Assembly (NCBI GenBank): GCA_949450265.1 | Contig: CASTMW010000095.1 | Location: forward strand, 1-5,530 | Length of the DNA stretch: 5,530 bases | Direction: 5' to 3' | Source: an uncultured Eggerthellaceae bacterium | GTDB taxonomy: Bacteria > Actinomycetota > Coriobacteriia > Coriobacteriales > Eggerthellaceae | Shown here: positions 1-5,448 of the stretch, piece by piece | Layout of the letters: every line of letters starts with the position of its first letter | Numbering within the stretch: the stretch's first letter is position 1 | Made by a program: the position numbers and the translations under genes | Notes under the pieces: generated by a model | The model's input: the letters and a program-made list of their open reading frames with translations, nothing else | What the model was told of the DNA's origin: nothing | The model's database searches: none

Positions 1-306
1 AACAAAGTGGCGCCTCCTTTCCGTCAAGCCGAGTTCGACCTCATGTACGGAGAAGGTATCTCGCGCGAAGGATGCATCATCGACATGGCCGTCGATTGCG
101 GTGTGGCGAAGAAGAGCGGCTCGTGGTACACCTATGGTGAAGAACGTCTCGGACAGGGAAGGGAAGCGGCCAAGCAAACGCTGCACGACAATCCTGAACT
201 GCGCGACGAGATCGAAGCTAAGGTGCGTGAGAGCTTCGATGTTCCCGTCATAAGCACCAACCTTGCCGAAGATGCTGCTCAGCCAACGCCCAAGGACGGC
301 AAATAG
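1..306 (+). CDS. recA: RecA recombinase, C-terminal part (5' end outside window)
   Basis: RecA forms the ATP-dependent filament on single-stranded DNA that drives homologous recombination and triggers LexA self-cleavage. Only the last 101 codons are present, read in frame from base 1. The opening NKVAPPFRQAEFDLMYGEGI is the highly conserved stretch at the end of the RecA core, containing the PPFRQAEFD and YGEGISREG blocks. It is followed by the small C-terminal domain (GSWYTYGEERLGQGREAAKQ, then a helix of the LRDEIEAKVRE type). The last 15 or so residues are a variable low-complexity tail ending in PKDGK, as usual for this family, where the tail modulates DNA access. The stop is TAG at 304-306, and recX begins one base later, so the two genes are almost certainly co-transcribed. 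No damage to the frame is visible. The promoter lies outside the window. Confidence 0.97.
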   Translation, partial: NKVAPPFRQAEFDLMYGEGISREGCIIDMAVDCGVAKKSGSWYTYGEERLGQGREAAKQTLHDNPELRDEIEAKVRESFDVPVISTNLAEDAAQPTPKDGK

Positions 307-307
307 C

Positions 308-802
308 ATGAAGGACGATATCGCATCCCTCTCAGCTGTCGAGCAGAGGGATGCCGCCTTCGCCAAAGTGCTGCGATCGGCATCAGCCGCAGAGCAGTCC
401 TCGGTTCGCATGCGTCAAAAGCTTTCAAGGGCGGGTTACTCTGACGATGCCATCGACTTCGCCTTGCAGAAAGCTGTACGCGTTGGCGCTATCGACGATG
501 AACGCTATGCGGAATGCCTCGTACGTTCGCACGCGCTGGCAGGCAAGGGCATGGAATTCGCGAAACGAGAGATAGCGGCGCTCGGCTTGTGTATAGACGA
601 TCTGATAGCCTATCAGGAATACCAGCAAGCCGGAGAAGAAGCGCAGATAGAAGCAGCATGCGATCTGCTCTCGCGCAGGCCGACCCGCGCGAAGGACAAG
701 CGTGCCGCAGCATTCCGTAAGCTCCTTGCGAAAGGCTACAGCGCACCTCTTGCCTCAAAGGCGGTATCTGTGTGGCTGGAAACGCAAGATATTGGGGTAT
801 AA
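308..802 (+). CDS. recX: RecX, regulatory protein of RecA
   Basis: RecX binds within the RecA filament groove and limits or remodels recombinase activity. The protein is 164 residues, a normal RecX length. It shows the family's repeated three-helix pattern: a first unit around residues 33-70 with RMRQKLSRAGYSDDAIDFAL followed by the signature GAIDDERYAE (60-69), a middle unit around 80-125, and a last unit around 128-157 with RAAAFRKLLAKGYS. The start chosen is ATG 308, one base after the recA stop. The same frame is open further upstream (ATG 263 or 272), but that would overlap recA and add residues unlike the family. A weak AAGGA (292-296) lies 11 bases before the ATG, so translation is probably coupled to recA. 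Cysteines at 70 and 95 are not known to matter. Family assignment is firm; the exact start is slightly less so. Confidence 0.93.
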   Translation: MKDDIASLSAVEQRDAAFAKVLRSASAAEQSSVRMRQKLSRAGYSDDAIDFALQKAVRVGAIDDERYAECLVRSHALAGKGMEFAKREIAALGLCIDDLIAYQEYQQAGEEAQIEAACDLLSRRPTRAKDKRAAAFRKLLAKGYSAPLASKAVSVWLETQDIGV

Positions 803-803
803 T
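798..803 (+). promoter_or_regulatory. Possible -10 element (TATAAT) overlapping the recX stop
   Basis: The hexamer TATAAT matches the sigma-70 -10 consensus exactly and lies across the recX TAA (800-802). The best -35 at suitable spacing is CTGGAA (776-781, 16-base spacer), which matches only three of six consensus positions, and there is no extended TG motif. If used, it would start a transcript near 810 and give rny a leader of about 160 bases. This is a candidate only; a chance match is quite possible. Confidence 0.28.
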
Positions 804-821
804 CTACGAGATTGAGCGAAT

Positions 822-838
822 GTGCGCGCACGGCGTGC
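822..838. repeat. Overlapping short palindromes in the recX-rny gap
   Basis: GTGCGCGCAC (822-831) is a perfect 10-base palindrome. Its right half, GCAC (828-831), also pairs with GTGC (835-838) across GGC, so the half-site appears three times: GTGC, GCAC, GTGC. Such arrangements can be protein binding sites, or alternative small hairpins in RNA. In GC-rich DNA they also arise by chance, and no function is claimed. Confidence 0.4.
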
Positions 839-894
839 TTGATATATAGATAATCGAACATCTTCGTCTCGCTTGCTATAGCGTGCTTTTGCTC

Positions 895-914
895 ATGTCG
901 GCCTCGGCCGACAT
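895..914 (+). terminator. Terminator-like stem-loop between recX and rny
   Basis: ATGTCGGC (895-902) pairs perfectly with GCCGACAT (907-914) around a CTCG tetraloop, giving an 8-bp GC-rich stem. The following bases (TTTCATTTATATAT) are T/A-rich but not an unbroken T run. The place, about 93 bases after the recX stop and 55 before rny, fits an intrinsic terminator closing recA-recX. With an interrupted U tract it may be leaky, letting some transcription pass into rny. Because the stem is a near-perfect palindrome, a DNA operator is the alternative reading. Confidence 0.5.
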
Positions 915-932
915 TTCATTTATATATAGACC

Positions 933-952
933 GCGCATCTGAAGGGATGCGC
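933..952 (+). promoter_or_regulatory. Stem-loop directly upstream of the rny ribosome binding site
   Basis: GCGCATC (933-939) and GATGCGC (946-952) form a perfect 7-bp stem around the six-base loop TGAAGG. The stem ends only three bases before the Shine-Dalgarno sequence of rny (956-962), so it would sit within or next to the initiating ribosome's footprint. A hairpin here could affect translation initiation or protect the 5' end of the mRNA. The pairing is seen directly; the role is inferred. Confidence 0.45.
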
Positions 953-955
953 AAG

Positions 956-962
956 AAGGGAG
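956..962 (+). promoter_or_regulatory. Ribosome binding site of rny
   Basis: AAGGGAG lies six bases before GTG 969. It is a strong purine-rich match to the anti-Shine-Dalgarno sequence and supports this GTG as the start, which also puts the membrane segment right at the N-terminus as expected. Confidence 0.75.
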
Positions 963-968
963 AGCACC

Positions 969-2531
969 GTGGAGATCCTCTTCATAGCGATCGCGGCGGT
1001 CATCGGCATCGCTCTCGGCATCGTCATCGCACGCGTCGTCACTAAATCGACCTCTACCAAAGCGGTCGAAGAGGCGCAGTCCTTGAACGAGAAGGCGGAA
1101 AGCGACGCGCATGAGATGCTCGAGAATGCGAAGAGCCGCGTTGAGAACATGCGGCGTGAAGCAGAGCTCGAAGCGAAGGACCAGGCATTGCGCTATAAGC
1201 AGGAGGTGGACGCCGACAACAAGGAACGCCTCAATGAGATACGAGCTGCTGAGAACCGCATCACGCAACGCGAAGAATCGCTCGATCGCCGCAGTGAATC
1301 GCTCGATTCGCGAGAGCACCAGATATCATCTTTGCAAGGGCAGGTGGAAAGCCGCGAGCGGAAGGTGTCCGAAGCCGAGCTCGATGTCAATCAGAAGCTC
1401 GAACGTGTAGCAGGGATGTCCCCTGAAGAAGCCAAGCTGGAACTGCTGGACACCATCCGTGACGAGGTGACGCACGAATCGGCTGCCATCATCCGTGAAG
1501 CGGAAGCACGCACGAAGGCTGAGGCCGACAAGAAGGCTCGTATGATCCTCAGCTTGGCCATCCAGCGCGTCGCTGCCGATCATACGGCCGAGTCCACTGT
1601 CAGCACCATTCATATTCCCTCTGACGACCTGAAGGGTCGCATCATCGGGCGCGAAGGCCGCAACATCCGCTCCTTCGAGCAGCTGACGGGCACCAATCTG
1701 ATCATCGACGATACCCCTGAATGTGTGACCATATCGTGCTTCGATCCCGTTCGGCGCGAGATCGGCCGCGTTACCATGGAGAATCTGATCGCTGACGGGC
1801 GCATCCATCCGGCGCGCATCGAAGAGATGTATGACAAAGCGGTGAAGCTCGTCAGCCAACGCGTGCATGAAGCAGGTGAACAGGCTGCCTTCGATACAGG
1901 CGTGCATGATCTGAATCCCGAATTGGTTAACACGCTCGGGCGCTTGCTGTATCGCACCTCGTATGGACAGAATGTGCTGAATCACTCCCTTGAAGTGGCC
2001 TATCTGGCAGGTGCTATGGCGTCTGAGCTTGGACTCGATCCAGTATCGGCGAAGCGCGCTGGGCTCTTGCATGACCTTGGGAAAGCCGTCGATCACGAAG
2101 TGGACGGCAGCCATGCGGTCCTTGGTGCCGACCTCGCGCGCCGCTATGGCGAGAAGCCCGAGATCGTGCATGCCATCGAAGCGCACCATGAGGACGTCGA
2201 GCCGAACACGGTGCTCGATGTGCTCGTGCAGGCGGCTGATGCCATCTCTGCTGCTCGACCGGGTGCACGCAAGGAAACGCTCGATGCCTACATCAAGCGC
2301 CTTGAGAAGCTCGAAGAGATCGCGAATAGCCATGACGGGGTCGAACGCACCTTCGCTATCCAAGCTGGGCGCGAGGTTCGCGTCATGGTGGAACCTGAAG
2401 TGGTCGACGAAGCCCAAGCGGTGGTGCTCGCACATGACATCGCGCATCAGATCGAAACGGAAACGCAGTATCCCGGTCAGGTGAAGGTCGTCGTCATCCG
2501 CGAGAGCCGCGCCATTGACTACGCCAAGTAG
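969..2531 (+). CDS. rny: Ribonuclease Y, membrane-anchored endoribonuclease
   Basis: RNase Y starts bulk mRNA turnover by endonucleolytic cleavage, preferring 5'-monophosphate transcripts, and acts at the inner face of the membrane. The 520-residue protein has the complete family layout. Residues 2-24 are a single hydrophobic anchor (ILFIAIAAVIGIALGIVIA). Residues about 30-200 are a highly charged coiled coil rich in E, K, R and A. A KH RNA-binding domain covers about 210-275, with the GRIIGREGRNIRSFEQLTG core at 223-241. A metal-dependent HD domain covers about 335-430, with H339, the HD pair H368-D369 in LLHDLGKA, H405/H406 and D424. The typical C-terminal domain ends in VVVIRESRAIDYAK. Start GTG 969 follows a strong AAGGGAG. 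A 166-base gap with stem-loops separates it from recX, suggesting its own control. Its end overlaps the next gene by 17 bases. No catalytic residue looks missing. Confidence 0.97.
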   Translation: MEILFIAIAAVIGIALGIVIARVVTKSTSTKAVEEAQSLNEKAESDAHEMLENAKSRVENMRREAELEAKDQALRYKQEVDADNKERLNEIRAAENRITQREESLDRRSESLDSREHQISSLQGQVESRERKVSEAELDVNQKLERVAGMSPEEAKLELLDTIRDEVTHESAAIIREAEARTKAEADKKARMILSLAIQRVAADHTAESTVSTIHIPSDDLKGRIIGREGRNIRSFEQLTGTNLIIDDTPECVTISCFDPVRREIGRVTMENLIADGRIHPARIEEMYDKAVKLVSQRVHEAGEQAAFDTGVHDLNPELVNTLGRLLYRTSYGQNVLNHSLEVAYLAGAMASELGLDPVSAKRAGLLHDLGKAVDHEVDGSHAVLGADLARRYGEKPEIVHAIEAHHEDVEPNTVLDVLVQAADAISAARPGARKETLDAYIKRLEKLEEIANSHDGVERTFAIQAGREVRVMVEPEVVDEAQAVVLAHDIAHQIETETQYPGQVKVVVIRESRAIDYAK

Positions 2532-3618
2532 CAACACCTCTGCCGATCTGGCTTCCTTCATCGAGGAAGCCATCGGCGATGCGGATCTACGCATCGATCA
2601 TGAGTTCGGCCATGGCTTCGTTCGACTCAAGACCAGCGAAGCCGAAAAGCGTCAGGCCGCCCAGGATATCCGTTCATCCGAGGACGTTGTCATCGAGATG
2701 CTGCGCAACGCGCGCGATGCAGGAGCGAAGAACATCTTCTTTGCTACCCAGCGGAGTGCCAACGTGCGCAGCATCGTTGTCATCGACGATGGATGCGGCA
2801 TTCCAGAGGATATGCACGAGCGCGTCTTCGAGCCTCGCGTCACCTCGAAGCTCGACACCGCCAATATGGATCGCTGGGGGTTGCATGGGCGTGGCATGGC
2901 CTTGTATTCGATCCAGGTGAACGCACGCAGCGCCGAGGTGCTCGATTCGGCCCCAGAGCAGGGGAGCGTCCTTCGCGTGATCGTCGATATGGAGCACCTG
3001 ACAGAGAAGAAGGACCAATCCACCTTCCCGCATTTCGAGATGGCAGAAGATGCGACGTTAGCCATGCGGGGCCCAAAGAATATCCTGCGCACGGCCGCCG
3101 AGTTCGCTTTGGAGCATCGTGACGCTGTCAACGTGTATTGTGGCACCGCAACGGAGATCGCCGCTGCGCTTGCTGCGTTCGGCGCTGCAACGGTCAGCCC
3201 TGCCGCACGCGCTTTCGCATCATCCCGAACAGATGCCAAGCCGGTCCAGCGCCTTGCGTTCGCAGCGGATCCGACCGACTTCTCGCACCTTGCGGAAGGG
3301 ATCGGCCTTGAGCTTTCGCCCCGCTCAGCCCGACGCATCATGGATGGGCAGATCGCGCCGCCTGCTACGCTCATGGAGCGCATCAAGGGCGCCATGCCGC
3401 ACCGAGCATCTTCTGCCTCCAAGCACAACGCCCGCCAGAGAAGAGCACCTTCGCCGTGCAAGCTCGCGCGTCAGGACATCACTGCCTTCACCGAGGATGT
3501 TGCCGCCGCTTTCAACGAGATAGCGCAGAAGTATTTCCTTGAGGCCGACGTGGAGGTGACCGCTCGCGTGACGGATGGGGTGCTTCGCGTGGATATCCCG
3601 CTCGTTGAAGAGCGCTGA
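2515..3618 (+). CDS. Orphan GHKL-type ATP-binding protein with a helix-turn-helix-like segment
   Basis: The specific function is unknown. Residues about 50-160 form a GHKL (HATPase) fold. The N box is E61/N65/D68 in EMLRNARDAGA, the G1 box is DDGCGIPEDM (91-100) followed by FEPRVTSK, and the G2 box is GLHGRGMALY (122-131, G-x-x-G-x-G). All ATP and magnesium contacts expected from the fold are present. There is no signal peptide, membrane segment, histidine-kinase dimerisation domain or MutL/Hsp90 C-terminus. Residues about 255-293 (GLELSPRSARRIMDGQIAPP within it) look like an Xre/Cro helix-turn-helix, by eye only. A basic linker (about 294-318) leads to a final alpha/beta segment. The frame has a stop at 2482, and TTG 2515 is the first start codon; no ATG, GTG or TTG that would keep the ATPase domain intact was seen later. 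It overlaps rny by 17 bases with only a weak GAGAG upstream, implying translational coupling. Confidence 0.85.
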   Translation: MTTPSSNTSADLASFIEEAIGDADLRIDHEFGHGFVRLKTSEAEKRQAAQDIRSSEDVVIEMLRNARDAGAKNIFFATQRSANVRSIVVIDDGCGIPEDMHERVFEPRVTSKLDTANMDRWGLHGRGMALYSIQVNARSAEVLDSAPEQGSVLRVIVDMEHLTEKKDQSTFPHFEMAEDATLAMRGPKNILRTAAEFALEHRDAVNVYCGTATEIAAALAAFGAATVSPAARAFASSRTDAKPVQRLAFAADPTDFSHLAEGIGLELSPRSARRIMDGQIAPPATLMERIKGAMPHRASSASKHNARQRRAPSPCKLARQDITAFTEDVAAAFNEIAQKYFLEADVEVTARVTDGVLRVDIPLVEER

Positions 3619-3630
3619 GCGGCCCTCTAT

Positions 3631-3659
3631 TTGCGAAACAGCCCGTTGAACGCTAGAAT
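3631..3659 (+). promoter_or_regulatory. Sigma-70-type promoter for spoVS (and probably miaB-miaA)
   Basis: TTGCGA (3631-3636) and TAGAAT (3654-3659) match the -35 and -10 consensus at four and five of six positions, with an ideal 17-base spacer. Transcription would begin near 3665-3667, giving spoVS a leader of about 75 bases. It lies just after the stop of the ATP-binding protein gene, in the only gap downstream of rny. miaB and miaA have no comparable gap and are likely served by this promoter. Confidence 0.6.
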
Positions 3660-3699
3660 TGTTCCACTGACGGCATGCGTGGCATGCCTCGATGGAACA
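3660..3699. repeat. Nested inverted repeat at the spoVS transcription start
   Basis: The outer arms TGTTCCA (3660-3666) and TGGAACA (3693-3699) are perfectly complementary. Inside them, GGCATGC (3672-3678) pairs with GCATGCC (3682-3688) around GTG. GGCATGC also occurs as a direct repeat (3672-3678 and 3681-3687), and each copy contains the palindrome GCATGC. The element begins immediately after the -10 hexamer, so the outer left arm overlaps the predicted start site. That favours a protein-binding operator; the inner 7-bp stem could also form in the mRNA leader. No T run follows, so it is not a typical terminator. Confidence 0.5.
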
Positions 3700-3730
3700 T
3701 GAATGCACCACAAACGCTTACGGAACGAAC

Positions 3731-3735
3731 AAGGA
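3731..3735 (+). promoter_or_regulatory. Ribosome binding site that sets the spoVS start
   Basis: AAGGA sits six bases before GTG 3742, an ideal distance. The alternative in-frame ATG 3703 has no comparable site and would add 13 residues not typical of SpoVS, so GTG 3742 is preferred. Confidence 0.7.
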
Positions 3736-3741
3736 ACGCAC

Positions 3742-4071
3742 GTGGCTCACGACCAGAAACTTGAGATCGGCTGCCTTAAGGTATCCTCGAAATCATCTCC
3801 CGCATCCGTTGCTGGTGCTATCGCTGGCATGATCAAAGACGGCTCGCCCGTAGAGATCCAGGCGGTCGGTGCTGGCGCAGTCAATCAGGCCGTGAAGGCC
3901 ATCGCCATATCACGCGGGTTCCTCTCGCCGGTCGGCATCGAGATCGCCTGCGTGCCCTCGTTCGCTGATATCGTCATCGATGGCGAATATCGCACCGCCA
4001 TCCGCTTCGCTGTTGAACCGAAGGGCGGCCTGCCCGCCACGGCCTCCTCCGACCAGGGATCGACCTCCTAG
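3742..4071 (+). CDS. spoVS: Stage V sporulation protein S family (SpoVS, Alba-like)
   Basis: SpoVS is a small Alba-fold protein. In Bacillus it affects septation and spore coat/cortex completion, but it also occurs in bacteria that never sporulate, where its role is unclear. From GTG 3742 the product is 109 residues. Residues about 10-93 match the family closely: LKVSSKSSPASVAGAIAGMI, EIQAVGAGAVNQAVKAIAIS, RGFLSPVGIEIACVPSF and IDGEYRTAIRFAVEP. Typical members are about 86 residues, so this one has a slightly longer N-terminus (MAHDQKLEIG) and a C-terminal tail of about 15 polar residues rich in S, T and G. It follows its own promoter and inverted repeat, and miaB starts 18 bases after its stop. 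The same neighbours (rny upstream, miaB downstream) are found in Bacillus. No other sporulation gene is visible here. Confidence 0.93.
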   Translation: MAHDQKLEIGCLKVSSKSSPASVAGAIAGMIKDGSPVEIQAVGAGAVNQAVKAIAISRGFLSPVGIEIACVPSFADIVIDGEYRTAIRFAVEPKGGLPATASSDQGSTS

Positions 4072-4079
4072 GAACGCGC

Positions 4080-4083
4080 AGGA
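4080..4083 (+). promoter_or_regulatory. Ribosome binding site of miaB
   Basis: AGGA lies six bases before ATG 4090. A second AGGA-type site, AGGAA (4070-4074), overlaps the spoVS stop, within a short imperfect tandem repeat (GGAACGCGCA then GGACGCGCG, 4071-4089). The nearer site has the better spacing. Confidence 0.55.
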
Positions 4084-4089
4084 CGCGCG

Positions 4090-5448
4090 ATGGCCATCGC
4101 TCTCAACGACCTCACCTACTGCGTTCTGACATTCGGCTGTCAGATGAACAAACATGATTCCGAACGCGTGAGCGGTATGCTCGACGCGCTCGGTGCTACG
4201 CAAGTGACAGAACTGAATGATGCCGATATCGCGGTCTTCATGACCTGCTGCGTGCGCGAAGCGGCTGAAGTGAGGCTCTTCGGTCAGATCGCCTCGTGCA
4301 AAAATGAGCCCCTCCGCAGCGGTTCGCCCCTCGATCAGCGCATCATCGCCATCGGTGGTTGCATCGGGCAGCGCGATGGGGAAGAGCTGCTGGCGCGCTT
4401 TCCGCATGTCAGTATCGTCTTCGGCACGCACAGCATGGCATCGTTGCCAGGCATGCTGGAAGATCGCCTGCAGAACCATCTTCGCAGCAGCGATACGACC
4501 GATGATCGCGGCATCCCGTTTTCCGATCTTCCTCAGAAGCGTGAGCATGCTTGGGCTGCCTGGGTGCCCATCATGACCGGCTGCGATAATTTCTGCACGT
4601 ATTGTATCGTTCCCTATGTGCGCGGTCGCGAGCGGTCGCGGCCGATCGAGGATGTCGTGGCCGAGGCAGAACGCGCGGTCCGCTCCGGTGTGAAGGAGAT
4701 CACGCTGCTCGGTCAAAACGTGAACTCCTATGGGCGCGACCGTTATGGTGAGCCGCGCTTCGCTGAAGTGCTGCGTCGTGTGGACGCTACGGGCATCGAA
4801 CGCCTCCGCTTCGTCACGAGCCACCCTAAGGACCTCAGCGACGAGGTCATCGATGCGTTCGCGTCGCTTTCATCGTTGATGCCAGCGCTCCATCTGCCCT
4901 TCCAATCGGGGTCGGATCGCATCCTGCGCACTATGAACCGCTCCTATACGCGCGAGCGCTACCTTGACCTGATAGCGAAGCTGAAGCGCGCATGCCCGGG
5001 CATCGCCTTGTCCACCGATATCATCGTGGGCTTTCCCGGCGAGACCGACGAGGATTTCGAAGCCACCTACGATCTGGTGCGGCAGGTGGGCTTCGCGCAA
5101 GCGTTCACGTTCATCTATTCGCCGCGCAGCGGCACGCCGGCAGCCTCGATGACCGACGAGGTGGATCGCGCTATCGTACAGGCGCGCTTCGATCGTTTGG
5201 TCGGCCTTGTGCAGGACCAGGCATACCGGTTCAATCAGGCTGCGAAAGGGGAGACGATCGGCGTGCTGGTGGAAGGCGCATCGAAGCGCGACGAACGCAT
5301 CCTTGCGGGCAAGAGCCCGAAGAACCAGACTGTGCACGCTTCGATACCGGATGGGGTGGATATCGACGAGCTGATCGGCTCCATCGTGCCGGTGCGGGTG
5401 GACGAGGCACGCACATGGTACCTTTCCGGAACGGTCGTCGATGGCTGA
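4090..5448 (+). CDS. miaB: tRNA-2-methylthio-N6-dimethylallyladenosine synthase MiaB
   Basis: MiaB is a radical-SAM methylthiotransferase that converts i6A37 to ms2i6A37 in tRNAs reading codons that begin with U, using two [4Fe-4S] clusters. The 452 residues have the full domain order. The N-terminal MTTase domain holds three cluster cysteines: C17 in TFGCQMNKHDSE, C53 in MTCCVREAAE and C91 in GGCIGQRDGEE. The radical-SAM domain has C165, C169 and C172 in GCDNFCTYCIVPYVRGRERS. The conserved blocks LLGQNVNSYG (207-216), HLPFQSGSDRILRTMNR (268-284) and DIIVGFPGETDEDF (310-323) follow. A TRAM RNA-binding domain occupies about 383-450. The usual N of the NTC motif before C53 is M here, and C54 adds an extra cysteine. 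ATG 4090 has AGGA six bases upstream. The last 8 bases overlap miaA, whose product makes MiaB's substrate. MtaB and RimO are excluded by the motif set and by the neighbour. Confidence 0.95.
   Translation: MAIALNDLTYCVLTFGCQMNKHDSERVSGMLDALGATQVTELNDADIAVFMTCCVREAAEVRLFGQIASCKNEPLRSGSPLDQRIIAIGGCIGQRDGEELLARFPHVSIVFGTHSMASLPGMLEDRLQNHLRSSDTTDDRGIPFSDLPQKREHAWAAWVPIMTGCDNFCTYCIVPYVRGRERSRPIEDVVAEAERAVRSGVKEITLLGQNVNSYGRDRYGEPRFAEVLRRVDATGIERLRFVTSHPKDLSDEVIDAFASLSSLMPALHLPFQSGSDRILRTMNRSYTRERYLDLIAKLKRACPGIALSTDIIVGFPGETDEDFEATYDLVRQVGFAQAFTFIYSPRSGTPAASMTDEVDRAIVQARFDRLVGLVQDQAYRFNQAAKGETIGVLVEGASKRDERILAGKSPKNQTVHASIPDGVDIDELIGSIVPVRVDEARTWYLSGTVVDG

Noticed and set aside
855..866. Possible LexA/SOS box in the recX-rny gap
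   Set aside because: CGAA/TTCG with a four-base spacer is present, but the GTTCG half of the Gram-positive consensus is not, and the site is not upstream of recA.
1326..2594. Long open frame on the - strand (422 codons) opposite rny
   Set aside because: It is the antisense of a clearly conserved RNase Y. Its translation shows no recognisable family, and long antisense frames are common in GC-rich genes with regular codon bias.
2652..3461. Open frame on the - strand (269 codons) opposite the ATP-binding protein gene
   Set aside because: The + strand frame contains intact N, G1 and G2 boxes, so that is the coding frame; the antisense translation is serine/arginine-rich without motifs.
3609..3630. 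Possible terminator after the ATP-binding protein gene
   Set aside because: Only four outer bases (AGAG/CTCT) pair cleanly and no T run follows; it is too weak to call.
3703..3741. Upstream ATG as the spoVS start
   Set aside because: No suitable ribosome binding site precedes it, while AAGGA sits six bases before GTG 3742; the extra residues are unlike SpoVS N-termini. It cannot be fully excluded.
3910..4824. Long open frame on the - strand (304 codons) opposite spoVS and miaB
   Set aside because: It runs antisense across two well-conserved genes and the junction between them, is rich in H, D and A as expected from reverse reading, and matches no family I know.
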